Below the pieces are notes generated by a model that saw only the letters and a list, made by a program, of their open reading frames with translations, ran no database searches and was not told the DNA's origin. Shown here piece by piece: positions 8,787 to 18,794 of a stretch of 64,000 nt of DNA (position 1 is its first letter; each line of letters begins with the position of its first letter). The translations under genes were made by a program, and so were the position numbers. Source of the DNA: Mangrovibacterium lignilyticum (GTDB lineage: Bacteria > Bacteroidota > Bacteroidia > Bacteroidales > Prolixibacteraceae); NCBI RefSeq assembly GCF_010882175.1, contig NZ_WKLH01000002.1, positions 1,657,790 through 1,721,789 of the forward strand, given 5' to 3'.

Positions 8787-8823
8787 AAAAGGATCCGATC
8801 TTTTGGAAAGATCGGATCCTTTT
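8787..8823. terminator. Bidirectional terminator before the PspC gene end
   Basis: A near-perfect palindrome AAGGATCCGATCTT / AAAGATCGGATCCTT with flanking A and T runs, 40 bases beyond the stop of the minus-strand PspC gene. It almost repeats the terminator at 7991-8026. Confidence 0.8.
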
Positions 8824-8862
8824 CACGTTTCCGGTAGGTTTTAACGGTGGGATGTAGCCGTT

Positions 8863-9012
8863 TTATTTCGACAGCATTTTAACGATCCACAGGATTAGGT
8901 ACAGCCCTAAACCAACTCCGAAAATTAAGACACCGACCACGAAAGCAATGCGGATTGCTGTTACATTCCAGCCCAGTTTACCACTTAACCATTCTGACAC
9001 GCCTAAAATCAT
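8863..9012 (-). CDS. Small PspC-domain membrane protein
   Basis: A 49-residue protein with one long hydrophobic segment (about residues 20-45). It begins MILGVSEWLSGKLGWN, continues with TAIRIAFVVGVLIFGVGLGL, and ends IVKMLSK. The order of a short amphipathic start, an RIAF turn and a glycine-spaced membrane helix matches the PspC domain. In the phage-shock response PspC is an inner-membrane regulator; small stand-alone versions are common in Bacteroidota and uncharacterised. The start ATG at 9012 is the only one possible. The gene stands alone on the minus strand with a terminator after it. Confidence 0.8.
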   Translation of the reverse strand: MILGVSEWLSGKLGWNVTAIRIAFVVGVLIFGVGLGLYLILWIVKMLSK

Positions 9013-9337
9013 AATTATTTATTTTTGGGGTTAACATTAAACCCAAATGTAGCAAATAAATATCGTCGATCGTACTTTAAGAATATCAAAAAGCAACAGC
9101 GGCCCAACAAACAAACTTCGTTATTCCTGTACACGAAAACGGGTGACACAGTGATAAGCTGAGTGTACACGGTTGCGCAGATTGCTTCGCTATGCCCGCA
9201 ATGACGCGTCCGGACTATAAGGAGGCTGTCCCCTCTTGGAAATTCGTCATGACGAGGCAATCTGTCGCATCCTTTTCGACGTACACGACGAACGGGCAAT
9301 TTGTGCCCCTGCGATGGGTTTGCCTAACAACGAAATG
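9013..9337. repeat. Intergenic region with dispersed GCAATGACG elements
   Basis: No credible gene. GCAGATTGCTTCGC then GCCCGCAATGACG (about 9178-9206) and a second, inverted, partial copy (about 9244-9265) belong to the same dispersed family as the elements at 8317 and 47851. The first about 60 bases, AT-rich, would hold the PspC gene promoter. Confidence 0.6.
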
Positions 9338-10522
9338 CTACATTCCAAGCACCAGCAACTTTACCCAGGCCAGTTGCAGCTCTCGCTCTGCATCCACGAA
9401 CTGATCAACCGCTTCGTAGTTAAACTGCATTTCGAGCAGGTACTCAATCAGCGAGATTTGCCCGACACGGAGTGCTTCCTGCAGTAAATCCTGCTGTTGG
9501 ATGCTTGCCAGCTCATCGCGAAAGCCATCCACACGTGCCGAGGCGAGTTGCACCGAACGGTAAAGCTTTTGCAAGGAGGATTGAAATTGCAGTTGAAAGT
9601 CCTGCTGTTCCAGCTGGTTCGATTCCTGCCGCAAACGGGCTGCCTTCACGGTATTCTTATTCTCCCACAGCGGAATGGAAAGCCCCAAAGTCACGCCCTG
9701 AAACTTCTCACCAACGGTATTCTCCATCATGTAACCACCGTTGATCTTCGGCAGGCTTTGACTGCGGTTCAGCCTGACTGCCCGATCGGCAGCATCAGCT
9801 TCGAGCGTGTACCAACGGGCCTGCGGATTGTTCTGCATAACGGCCTGTGCCCACTGCTCAAAGTCAGCAGGCAGGCTTACCGGTTCGTAAACGGTCTGTT
9901 CCACCGGCAGCGGCTGGTTGCCGTTAATGGCATTCAGGCTCAGTTGCAACAATTCCCGTTCCTGCTGCAAACGAGCCAGTGCCTTTTCCATTTGCATGAA
10001 GTTGAGCGCTGCCTTGTTGCGATCGATCCGGTTGGCATCGCCGGCCGTTAAGCGTTCCTCATAGGCATTGGCCAGCTTTCCGGCCAGATCAGTGCGCTCC
10101 TGCTGAATGGCAATCCGCTGATTCAGGTTGACCAGTTCAGCCCACAGCTGAGCGGCTTCCTGCATCAGGGCCAGGCGGTATTGGTCGGCACTCAGGTCGG
10201 CTTGCAGATCCCGCAGGTCGGCCAGTTTATTTTGATGGTGATAAACAGTTGGAAAGGCAATCTCCTGGCTCACCGATAAATCCTTCCGGTTGCCAATGGC
10301 TGAAGGACTTCCCCACAGATAGCCACCGCCAATCTCCGGGTTATCGGGCGTATTGCCAATCCGGTTCTCCGCTTTCTGCGCTTCGGTCAACGACTGTTGT
10401 GCGCGGTATGCGGTACTGTTTCGTTCAACTTCCTGTAAAACGCTATCGAGGCTTTGCTGCGCCATGGCCGGGATTACCCAAAGCACAGCCAGCAAAGCAA
10501 AACTAATTTTTCGCATCGTCAT
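9338..10522 (-). CDS. TolC-family outer membrane channel of metal efflux operon
   Basis: A 394-residue protein with a signal peptide (residues 1-21, ending AMAQQ). It is composed of long Gln/Glu/Leu-rich helices in two similar halves, the layout of outer membrane efflux proteins (CusC/CzcC type). It is somewhat shorter than the classical 420-480 residues. It would form the outer membrane duct of the tripartite efflux pump. It is the last gene of the operon, and its start lies 20 bases inside the end of the RND pump gene, so the two are translationally coupled; the ATG at 10516 is an alternative start. Metal specificity cannot be read from this subunit. Confidence 0.88.
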   Translation of the reverse strand: MTMRKISFALLAVLWVIPAMAQQSLDSVLQEVERNSTAYRAQQSLTEAQKAENRIGNTPDNPEIGGGYLWGSPSAIGNRKDLSVSQEIAFPTVYHHQNKLADLRDLQADLSADQYRLALMQEAAQLWAELVNLNQRIAIQQERTDLAGKLANAYEERLTAGDANRIDRNKAALNFMQMEKALARLQQERELLQLSLNAINGNQPLPVEQTVYEPVSLPADFEQWAQAVMQNNPQARWYTLEADAADRAVRLNRSQSLPKINGGYMMENTVGEKFQGVTLGLSIPLWENKNTVKAARLRQESNQLEQQDFQLQFQSSLQKLYRSVQLASARVDGFRDELASIQQQDLLQEALRVGQISLIEYLLEMQFNYEAVDQFVDAERELQLAWVKLLVLGM

Positions 10523-13500
10523 TCTGTTTTAATAGTCCAAAGCGGTGCAGCAATTGGTAAATAACCGGCACCAGGTAAATATTCAGCAAGGTTGAAGACA
10601 ACAGTCCACCCAAAATCACTTTGGCCATCGGGCTTTGAATCTCGTTGCCCGGTGCATGACCGCGAAAAGCCAACGGAATCAAGGCCAGTGCAGCCGTCAG
10701 TGCTGTCATCAGGATCGGGTTCAACCGATCGACTGAGCCACGAATGAGAATGTCGCCCAGTTTCATGCCCTGCTCTTCCATTTGCTGAAAGCGCGAAACC
10801 AGCAGAATCCCGTTTCGGGTGGCAATACCAAACAAAGTGATGAAACCGATAATAGCCGGGATGCTGATAATGCCTGACGTGACATAAATGGCGAAAACAC
10901 CACCGATCAAAGCCATCGGCAGGTTGAGCAAAATGATGCCTGCCAGCTTCAGGTTTTTGAACTCCTGGTACAATAGGAGGAAGATGATGAGGATGGCCAG
11001 GGCCGTTGTCATCGCCAGGGTCCGCGAGGCTCGTGCTTCACTTTCGAACTGCCCGCCGTATTCAATGCGATAGCCTTCGGGAAGGCTGATATTTTTGCTA
11101 ATCTCCTGCTGAATATCTGTTACGGCACTGCGCAGATCACGCTCGCTCACGTTGGCCGAGATCACCAGCTTACGTTGTACATCTTCGCGGCTCACGCGGT
11201 TGGGTCCGGCAACCGATACAATTTCGGCAACCTGCTCCAACGGGACTTTCCCTCCCGCGCCGGTATCAATCAAGGCCGACTTCAGTCCTTCCATCGTATC
11301 GGTGTAATCGGAGTTGAAACGCAGCACAAGGTCGAAACTTTGCTGACCTTCGTATATGTCGCCCAGCTTTTCACCGCCCAGCGCCAAATCGACAAAATGG
11401 GTAAACTCGTCGATGCTGATGCCATACTGCGCCAGCATGGCCCGACGTGCCTTGATCTGGATTTGAGGAACCTCAACCTGTTGTTCCACATTCACATCAA
11501 CCAGACCATCAATATCCGAGACGGACTGCTGTATCTGTGTTCCGATGCGGTAAAGCTCGGTCAGTTCTGTTCCGAACAGCTTAATGGCGATATTGGCCCG
11601 CGTTCCCGAAAGCATGTGATCGATGCGGTGCCCGATGGGTTGGCCAACGGTTGCGGCAATACCCGGAATACCGTGCAGCTTTTCGCGCACATCGGCCATA
11701 AAGGCCTCGCCGGAACGATCGGCCAGTTTAAACTTGACCTCGATTTCGGCACTGTTGGTTGCCTGCGAGTGTTCGTCCAGCTCTCCCCGCCCCGTTCGAC
11801 GGGCTGTGCTTCGCACTTCGGGTATCGACAATAGTTCTTCTTCAATCAACTTGCCCAATTGGTTGCTCTCATCGAGCGAAATCCCCGCCTGACTGACGGC
11901 AGCAATCGTCAATGCGCCTTCGTTGAATTCGGGCAGGAAACTACGCCCCATGCCGCTTAATAAGATGACGGAAATGAGCAACAAGGCAAAAGCCGCTCCC
12001 AGGACCAGCTTCTTCCAACGAAAAACGGCTAACAAGGAACGCTCGTAGTAGTGATTCATGTTGCGTATGAGCCAGCTCTCTTTGCTTTTCCGCCCCAGGT
12101 ATTTTTCGCCGGTGAGCAACAAGCGACACAACAGCGGCGTCAGGGTCATGGCTACAATCAGCGACACAAACAGCGACACGATGTAGGCAATCCCGAGCGG
12201 CTTCAACATGCGTCCTTCCATGCCCGACAGGAAGAAGAGCGGGATGAAAGCCACCATGATAATCAGTGTGGCATTGAAGATGGAGGAACGAATTTCTTTG
12301 GAGGCCTCATACACGACTTTCCAGGCCGCCACCTGATCGGCCTTCGGCTGTTGATGGTTTTGCCGCAAGCGCTTGAAGACATTCTCCACATCGATAATCG
12401 CATCGTCAACCAGCGAACCGATGGCAATGGCCATTCCTCCCAAACTCATCGTGTTGATGCTTAATCCGAGTGCCTTCAGAACCAGCACTGCACCCAGCAG
12501 CGACAAGGGAATGGCCAGCAGCGAGATGATGGTGGTCCGGAAACTTCCCAAAAACACGAAGAGGATGATGACCACAAACAAGCCCCCTTCGAGCAGGGAA
12601 TCCTTCACGTTGTTCACGGCCGTTTCAATGAAATCAGCCTGCCGGAAGATGTGGGTATCCAAGACCACATCGGGTGGTAAGGTCTGACTTAAAGCATCCA
12701 GATTATCCGATATGCGTTCAGTCAGTTTCAGCGTGTTGGTATTGGGTTGTTTGGATACCGAAAGAATCACGGCGGGTTTACCATTCTGCGAGGCGTAGCC
12801 CATCTTCACGGCCGCGTCGATCTTCACCTCGGCAACATCTTCAACGTACACCGGCTGACCGTCCTTTAACTTGATCAGTGAGCGTCCCAAATCAGACAAA
12901 TTTGATGTACGGGCCATGCCACGCACCACATATTCGTTGCCGTATTCACGCACAACACCGCCGGTCGCATTTTCGCTGATGCCACTGCAAACCGATGCCA
13001 GCTCATCGAGACCCACATCGTAAAGATCCATCAGTCGCGGGTTGGCTAATATCTTATATTGTTTGTAATCGCCGCCAATAATGGTCACCTGCGAAACACC
13101 ACCTGTAGCCAGCAATACCGGCTTGACGTTCCACTCGGCCATTGTGCGCAGATCCATCATGCTGGTCGAGTCGGCCTGCAAGCCCACGAACATCACCTCG
13201 CCCATCACACTCGACTGCGGCGCCATGATTGGTTGCCCAACGCCGACCGGCATCTGTCCGGCCAGCATAACCAGCTTCTCACTCACTATTTGCCGGGCTT
13301 TGAAGATGTCGGTTCCCCAATCAAATTCAACCCAAACAAACGAAAACCCCTGCGATGAGCTGGAGCGAACACGACGCACATCGGTCGCACCGTTCACTGC
13401 CGTTTCAATGGGGAAAGTCACCAGTCGTTCCACCTCTTCGGCGGCCATGCCATGCGCATCGGTCATCACCACAACAGTTGGCGCGGTGAGATCGGGAAAC

Positions 13501-13613
13501 ACATCCACGTCCATATCGCGGGCGGTGTAAATACCGGCAAAGAGCAACAGTGCCGCTCCCAACAAGACGATTAGTTTATTCTGAAGGGAAAATTGAATTA
13601 TTCGATCTAACAT
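10503..13613 (-). CDS. CusA/CzcA-family heavy-metal efflux RND permease
   Basis: A 1036-residue inner-membrane proton-driven pump of the heavy-metal efflux RND class. It has the first membrane helix at residues 12-30, two large periplasmic loops, and two groups of membrane helices (about 335-535 and 865-1020). The fourth helix carries MAIAIGSLVDDAIIDVEN, with the acidic pair needed for proton relay. This motif differs from both classical CzcA (DFGIIVDG) and CusA (AIGAMVDAA), so the metal cannot be assigned. The adaptor gene lies 15 bases upstream and the outer membrane gene overlaps its end. His-rich neighbours make a divalent or cuprous metal likely. Confidence 0.93.
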   Translation of the reverse strand: MLDRIIQFSLQNKLIVLLGAALLLFAGIYTARDMDVDVFPDLTAPTVVVMTDAHGMAAEEVERLVTFPIETAVNGATDVRRVRSSSSQGFSFVWVEFDWGTDIFKARQIVSEKLVMLAGQMPVGVGQPIMAPQSSVMGEVMFVGLQADSTSMMDLRTMAEWNVKPVLLATGGVSQVTIIGGDYKQYKILANPRLMDLYDVGLDELASVCSGISENATGGVVREYGNEYVVRGMARTSNLSDLGRSLIKLKDGQPVYVEDVAEVKIDAAVKMGYASQNGKPAVILSVSKQPNTNTLKLTERISDNLDALSQTLPPDVVLDTHIFRQADFIETAVNNVKDSLLEGGLFVVIILFVFLGSFRTTIISLLAIPLSLLGAVLVLKALGLSINTMSLGGMAIAIGSLVDDAIIDVENVFKRLRQNHQQPKADQVAAWKVVYEASKEIRSSIFNATLIIMVAFIPLFFLSGMEGRMLKPLGIAYIVSLFVSLIVAMTLTPLLCRLLLTGEKYLGRKSKESWLIRNMNHYYERSLLAVFRWKKLVLGAAFALLLISVILLSGMGRSFLPEFNEGALTIAAVSQAGISLDESNQLGKLIEEELLSIPEVRSTARRTGRGELDEHSQATNSAEIEVKFKLADRSGEAFMADVREKLHGIPGIAATVGQPIGHRIDHMLSGTRANIAIKLFGTELTELYRIGTQIQQSVSDIDGLVDVNVEQQVEVPQIQIKARRAMLAQYGISIDEFTHFVDLALGGEKLGDIYEGQQSFDLVLRFNSDYTDTMEGLKSALIDTGAGGKVPLEQVAEIVSVAGPNRVSREDVQRKLVISANVSERDLRSAVTDIQQEISKNISLPEGYRIEYGGQFESEARASRTLAMTTALAILIIFLLLYQEFKNLKLAGIILLNLPMALIGGVFAIYVTSGIISIPAIIGFITLFGIATRNGILLVSRFQQMEEQGMKLGDILIRGSVDRLNPILMTALTAALALIPLAFRGHAPGNEIQSPMAKVILGGLLSSTLLNIYLVPVIYQLLHRFGLLKQNDDAKN

Positions 13614-13628
13614 AGCTCCTCCCTTCGA

Positions 13629-15137
13629 TTAATGCACATGCCCGGCGTGCGGGTCCAGTGTTGATGAAGCCGAAGCTAATTTCAGCATAACAGCCCCTTT
13701 AGTCACAATCCGCTCATCGGCGTTCAGGCCCTTGGCAATAGCGGTTTCGTAGCCATTGGAGGATCCCGGGACCACCTGCCGTTTCTCGAAGAGCTCCGGG
13801 TTAAGCTGCACAAAGACAAAGAAGTTGCCTTGCTGTTCAACCAAGGCCGAAACGGGCACCACGACTTCCTCTTTTTCAGAAGCGGTAGTCATATTCAGCT
13901 CCACATAGCTCCCCGGAATGAACTCACCCGAATTGTCCGCTTCGAAATAAACCGGCAACAGGAAGTTATTGTCCTGCGCACGCTTGCCAACCGACAAGAG
14001 CTTACCGTTCAATTCGTCCAGATTGCGCCAACCGGGATTGCTGCAATAAAAAGCCACGGAACTGATTTTCGACAACAGGGCACTGTACTTCTGTTGCACG
14101 CCGGCAACGAGCTGCACCTTTCCATAGCTGGCGAGGGTTGCCAAAGGCTCACCGGCAGCAACATGCTGCCCGTTCTTCACCCAAACCTTTTCCAGCACAC
14201 CGGTCTTCGATGCCCGAACGGACTGTCCTTCGGTATTGAAGTTCTGCTTCAGGTTTTCATACTTTGCCTTGGCTTTCTCAAAGCTATTTTGGGATTGAAG
14301 GAATTCCTTCTGAGATACAATCTGTTTGTCTGCCAGCTGCTTCATCCGGTCGTACCCGGCTTTGGCCAGCTCGTAATCACCCTCGGCAGTTTGATACACC
14401 AAAGCGGCATTATCGTCACCCATGCCGGTACCCGAGATGGTAAACAGCTGCTGGCCTGCCGACACCGTACTGCCGGCAACAATGCCTGCCGACACAAACT
14501 GAACGACACCACTTGTTTGGGCAGTCAGCGTATGGGTTTGTGCAGGAAGTGCCTCAACACGGGCAGTTGCTTTGATCAGTTGTCCGAAAGGCTTGTGCTG
14601 CGGCAAAGCGGTGGCAAAGTCAATCTTCCACGACTGCTCCTTGGTAAATCCAACGGCTGTTGACGGCGCTTCTTCTTCCTCCAGGGAATGATGGGCATCG
14701 TGCTCGTCCGCAAACACCTTCACCGGAACAAGGAGTTCGTTAGCATCGTTGCCCGTTGTTATATGGAATGTCAAAACCCCTTCGCCGGCCTTGATGGCTT
14801 TTACCGGCAGCCTGTAAATTCCGGGGGACACCGCTTCAGCTTTCGCCTCAACCGTTTGCCCGCCCACATTAAGTGACGCGCTTACCGCCGCATCTTGCAA
14901 GGGCTTAAAATCTGCCAGGCAAGTAAAATGAGCCAATACCGCTGTTGTCTGGCCGACAACAAAAGGAGCTGCCTCGGCATAGAGTTCGTACGTATCGGTA
15001 TATTGGATCAGCTTTTGACCAAGCTCTCCGTGATGATCATGTGCATCGGCACTGTGATCTTGTTCTGAATTCTGATGGCTTGAGCATGCTGCCAGCAAAC
15101 AAGCTGCAGCAATAGCCACGACATATAATCGCTTCAT
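13629..15137 (-). CDS. RND efflux periplasmic adaptor lipoprotein, His-rich
   Basis: A 502-residue membrane fusion protein linking pump and channel. A lipobox LLAAC gives lipidated C18. A His/Asp-rich stretch follows (DHSADAHDHHGE), then an extra N-terminal beta domain (about 40-140), a second His cluster (DEHDAHHS) and the lipoyl/hairpin/beta-barrel core (about 170-480). The C-terminus again ends in His (DPHAGHVH). The extra domain and histidines resemble metal-binding adaptors of CusB/CzcB type. It is 15 bases from the pump gene. Three separate His clusters suggest direct metal capture in the periplasm; this is an inference. Confidence 0.9.
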   Translation of the reverse strand: MKRLYVVAIAAACLLAACSSHQNSEQDHSADAHDHHGELGQKLIQYTDTYELYAEAAPFVVGQTTAVLAHFTCLADFKPLQDAAVSASLNVGGQTVEAKAEAVSPGIYRLPVKAIKAGEGVLTFHITTGNDANELLVPVKVFADEHDAHHSLEEEEAPSTAVGFTKEQSWKIDFATALPQHKPFGQLIKATARVEALPAQTHTLTAQTSGVVQFVSAGIVAGSTVSAGQQLFTISGTGMGDDNAALVYQTAEGDYELAKAGYDRMKQLADKQIVSQKEFLQSQNSFEKAKAKYENLKQNFNTEGQSVRASKTGVLEKVWVKNGQHVAAGEPLATLASYGKVQLVAGVQQKYSALLSKISSVAFYCSNPGWRNLDELNGKLLSVGKRAQDNNFLLPVYFEADNSGEFIPGSYVELNMTTASEKEEVVVPVSALVEQQGNFFVFVQLNPELFEKRQVVPGSSNGYETAIAKGLNADERIVTKGAVMLKLASASSTLDPHAGHVH

Positions 15138-15244
15138 TCTGTTGTATTGAAAATGATTAATATAGAAAGACCATTCAATTTGTTATTTCAAACTGAACAG
15201 CCAGGTAATTGACATCGGACACAAGTGTGCTCCAATAAAAAGGA

Positions 15245-15640
15245 TTAAGCGATTACAGGAGGTGCCCGAAGTCCGGAGGTATGTTGTTCGGGCGTTTTAG
15301 GAACAAAAACGCGTTGTTCGTACCAGGTGATTGCTTCCTCTTCGGGGAAGCAGATCTCGAAGAGGACAAAAGCCGTCAGTGTTGCGACTCTCAGATCCAG
15401 TGTTTTCCCGGGAACAGGCCTGACATCGAAATGACAAGGAGTCTGTGATTGATTTTCGTGATGACAGGAACTGTCGGCACAAAGCTCCATGTGCGATTCA
15501 GACTGAAGCGGGGAAATTTCCTGGCAACAGTTATCCGTAAAGGATTTTTCATGGTGATGATGCGCCACAAAGCTATGGCCTAACACGATCAAATAGACCG
15601 TGAGAAGCACCAGAGATAGCATATAGCGGATCTTTTCCAT
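15245..15640 (-). CDS. Small His/Cys-rich membrane-anchored protein of metal operon
   Basis: A 131-residue protein with one N-terminal hydrophobic segment (about residues 6-25) and an exported-looking body. Residues 27-31 are AHHHH, followed by a CC pair and the stretch LCADSSCHHENQ, so it has many potential metal ligands. It lies 107 bases upstream of the efflux adaptor in the same direction and is probably the first gene of the operon. Comparable short His-rich genes often precede Bacteroidota metal efflux operons. A role as periplasmic metal sensor or buffer is inferred. It does not match a family I can name. Confidence 0.7.
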   Translation of the reverse strand: MEKIRYMLSLVLLTVYLIVLGHSFVAHHHHEKSFTDNCCQEISPLQSESHMELCADSSCHHENQSQTPCHFDVRPVPGKTLDLRVATLTAFVLFEICFPEEEAITWYEQRVFVPKTPEQHTSGLRAPPVIA

Positions 15641-15697
15641 GTAACAAAGATAGCTTTTTCGAGCAAGGTCCCAAATCCCTAAAAGTAGGGACTTGCG

Positions 15698-18565
15698 TTA
15701 CGACCGACTGACCTGAAAGCCACTTTGCGATAAACTGATATCGACAAAACGAGCGCTGTTATTCGGTGGATTTGAGTTTAGGATTTGCTTGATACGACCG
15801 GCAGCTTCAGGGCTTTTGGCCAGCATAAACATGTAACCACCACCTCCGGCACCCGGCAATTTATAAGCCAGGCATAAATCGCGGATCTGTGTGATAATGG
15901 CTTGTATTGCGGGCGGGTTGGTTCCCGGATCCAGGTTTTGCTTTTGCTGCCAGGTCAGGACGACCTGCTCGGCAAACTGTTCGTAGCTTCCGGTTTGCAA
16001 GGTCTCGAAGGTTGTTTGCGCATGTGCCTTAATCTCATCCAAAATAGCCAGATGACGCGTTGAGTTCAGGAACATTCCGCGGACAATCTCTGCTAAGATA
16101 TTTTTAGCGGTTCGTGTTATTCCGGTATAGTAAAGCAACATGCATTCCCGGTATTCTGGACGGGTAAACAGGTAATCGGGTGTCCAGCGAACCGTTGGTG
16201 ACTGATGTAGCCCTGATCGGGTCTCCAACAACTTCACACCGGGGAATACCCCACCGTACTGGTCCTGCCATCCACCACCAGTTGTCAGCAATTGTTCCAA
16301 CACCAGCGTACGGTTACAGATTTCGTTTTTGTCCCAGTTTAAGCCACAGAAATCAGACAACGCGCCCAAGACTGTTGCAGCCAAAATAGAGCTGGTTCCC
16401 AGCCCCGATCCTTTAGGAATAGCGGCTAACAACGAAATCTCAATTCCGCAGCCAAAGGCTTTCAGCTGATCTTCCAGACTTCCTTTTACCAGTTTCGAGA
16501 ATGCGGGACCAAAACCCGCCAGGCTCAGGGCCGCTTTGGGAATGGAGAAGGGCGAACCTACTTTTTGGTAATCAGCCAGCTCTTCAAATGTTGTCACATC
16601 TTCACGGGCTCCCAAATCAATGGAACGCAGGATGATTTTATACTCGTCACACGGTTTGATGTACACCTGCAAGGGAGGTTGTCCATTCAATTCGATGGCC
16701 ATATTCAGAACAGAACCACCAGACATCAGGCAATATGGCGGCGTATCACTCCAACCGCCGGCTAAATCAATTCGCACCGGGCTGCGGCCCCACACGATCT
16801 GATCGGGGAAAACATTCAGTTGCGGAACAACCAAATCGCCTTTCAACGATTGGATCAAACTTTCGCGTAAAAGCGTGAACGCATTTTGTTCTTCCGGCAG
16901 AGGATCTTTCCCCGCGTATTGGGCCAAACGACTTCGGAACATCTGGTCGTGCAAACGTGTAATTGCTGATTCCTGCTCACTCAAAGGAGCAGGCGGCACG
17001 ATGTTGTTTTCGGCAAAATCACGTGCAGCATCATCTAAATTAATCTGATAAAACACACTGCGCTGGTAGTTCTTCGCCAGCACCGGCCAGTTCTTCAGCC
17101 GAAAGGCTTTGCGTTGCTCGTATAAACGAAACAGGTTGGCTTTTGCTGAAATGGCTGTGGCAGACAATCGCTCGCTGTTCAACCAAAGCGATCTCATCTC
17201 ATCATCCTTTACCGGATGAATCATCCAATTCAGCAACCGGCCCATCAGCTCAACATCCTGAACTAAGGGAAACAAAGCTGCTTGTTGAATATCTGTATCC
17301 GGTAAAATACCGGCCTCCTGCAAAGAAATGTCGTGCAGAAAAAACCACTCCGGCAAAGAAATCCCCATCCACTTGGTCGACTTATCTGCAACTTCACCGG
17401 AGAACTTATCTGAAAAGCCGTAAGGCCGTATCGCAAGATCCTTCTCGCCAACAGGAACAATATCAATCGAAGTCTTGACCGGAAGTTCAATCTGCCAGTC
17501 GTTTTCTGGAATACCCGTTAAAATGTGTTGTTTGGCCAAGGTCCAGTTTTTCCCGAGGTAGCTGTTTTCAACCCACAACTCCGAATGATCAGCAGAAAGC
17601 GGGATATCAATAACCGCATTTTGCACAAACATCGCCGGATGAGGTTTCACATTCTTGGTCCAAATGCTGCGTTGGTCTTTCACCCGGTTTTGAACCGCCA
17701 AAGTTGATGAGATCAGCTCGCGACTGGTGCCATAGTGGTAAAATTCGCCACCGGGTAAAGGCAAGATTGCAACGGATAAGTCATTAAGCTCGGGATCTGC
17801 ATTCTCGGCCTGCGAACCAAGGTTAATGCCAAATTCACCATATAAATCATAGAATGAAGGCGTCCAGTCGGCAGCGGGATTCTCAGCATCGAAGCCTGAC
17901 TTTTTCATCAACAGCTTAACGGCCCGGTCACTGAGCAGCCAAACACCAATATCCATCAAAAACAGCTTATTAACCGCCAGACTCCGGATTGTTTCGCTAC
18001 TTGGCTTTTGCAACATGTAAAGCAGTTCGTGCGGATATTCCCGTTCACAAACATACACCCCGTGATTGGTTGCCAACTCGGGCTCAACCCACAAGCCATA
18101 GCAGATCACATCAGCCTGGGGCAGCTTTTCAATTTTATCATTGGCACGAATAAAAGTGTCACCACTGGCAATTAACGTATTGACACCTGCCGGAGCATGT
18201 GCCATGATCTTTTCGTACAGTGGCAATTGCAAATCCATCAGGTTTTGATCCAGCCGCTGTCCACGCTCGTACCGAAAAACCGGTATGGGAGTTAAGATCT
18301 TACCACAAGTGGCATACGAGGGTAAGCGACGACTCTGTCCACCCGCATGAATAATAATCCGTTGGTCCTTTTTCAGCCAGTTACTGAACGACTGCTCCGG
18401 GTTCTCTTTCTGCCAGTTTTGATAAAACAACCAGGACGTCCCGCCACCGGAACCGACTTTGGTTCCAACAGGATCACTGGCACAGAAATATTCGGATTCG
18501 GAAACTTGTTCCAACTGATGAAATTGGCTAACGAGATTTTCGGGTAACGAGAGTAGTTTTTTCAT
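15698..18565 (-). CDS. fkp: Bifunctional fucokinase / GDP-fucose pyrophosphorylase
   Basis: A 955-residue cytosolic enzyme that makes GDP-L-fucose from L-fucose in two steps. The N-terminal pyrophosphorylase part has a nucleotide-binding loop HAGGQSRRLP at residues 73-82 and a lysine at 89. The C-terminal GHMP-kinase part has GGWSDTPPY near residue 605, the ATP loop PKGSGLGTSS near 712 and the LPGAGGGGYMFML motif near 905. Order and length match the Bacteroides Fkp salvage enzyme, which feeds fucosylation of surface glycans and glycoproteins. It is a single gene, and no fucose permease or isomerase is nearby. Confidence 0.95.
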   Translation of the reverse strand: MKKLLSLPENLVSQFHQLEQVSESEYFCASDPVGTKVGSGGGTSWLFYQNWQKENPEQSFSNWLKKDQRIIIHAGGQSRRLPSYATCGKILTPIPVFRYERGQRLDQNLMDLQLPLYEKIMAHAPAGVNTLIASGDTFIRANDKIEKLPQADVICYGLWVEPELATNHGVYVCEREYPHELLYMLQKPSSETIRSLAVNKLFLMDIGVWLLSDRAVKLLMKKSGFDAENPAADWTPSFYDLYGEFGINLGSQAENADPELNDLSVAILPLPGGEFYHYGTSRELISSTLAVQNRVKDQRSIWTKNVKPHPAMFVQNAVIDIPLSADHSELWVENSYLGKNWTLAKQHILTGIPENDWQIELPVKTSIDIVPVGEKDLAIRPYGFSDKFSGEVADKSTKWMGISLPEWFFLHDISLQEAGILPDTDIQQAALFPLVQDVELMGRLLNWMIHPVKDDEMRSLWLNSERLSATAISAKANLFRLYEQRKAFRLKNWPVLAKNYQRSVFYQINLDDAARDFAENNIVPPAPLSEQESAITRLHDQMFRSRLAQYAGKDPLPEEQNAFTLLRESLIQSLKGDLVVPQLNVFPDQIVWGRSPVRIDLAGGWSDTPPYCLMSGGSVLNMAIELNGQPPLQVYIKPCDEYKIILRSIDLGAREDVTTFEELADYQKVGSPFSIPKAALSLAGFGPAFSKLVKGSLEDQLKAFGCGIEISLLAAIPKGSGLGTSSILAATVLGALSDFCGLNWDKNEICNRTLVLEQLLTTGGGWQDQYGGVFPGVKLLETRSGLHQSPTVRWTPDYLFTRPEYRECMLLYYTGITRTAKNILAEIVRGMFLNSTRHLAILDEIKAHAQTTFETLQTGSYEQFAEQVVLTWQQKQNLDPGTNPPAIQAIITQIRDLCLAYKLPGAGGGGYMFMLAKSPEAAGRIKQILNSNPPNNSARFVDISLSQSGFQVSRS

Positions 18566-18794
18566 GTCTTAAATTGTGGAAAATCAAAAATAGGGAATTT
18601 ATTTAGACCCGCCTCTCAAAACATTATGTTCCCACCTAAAATATTGTGTCACATCACACCCTCTTCGAAAATCATTTTTATGTTTCCCTGAACACTAAAA
18701 TGTCGATTTCATCGTTCAATCTAACAGCAAAAGAAGATGGATTTTCCCCAAACAGGATGAAAGAATAAATCCAGAACAATCTAACGCGTGGAAT

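Noticed and set aside
11175-11834. Plus-strand ORF of 219 codons inside the RND pump gene
   Set aside because: It is antisense to a well-conserved protein and has no domain of its own.
13830-14663. Plus-strand ORF of 277 codons antisense to the efflux adaptor
   Set aside because: A shadow of the adaptor reading frame; composition follows the third-codon positions of the true gene.
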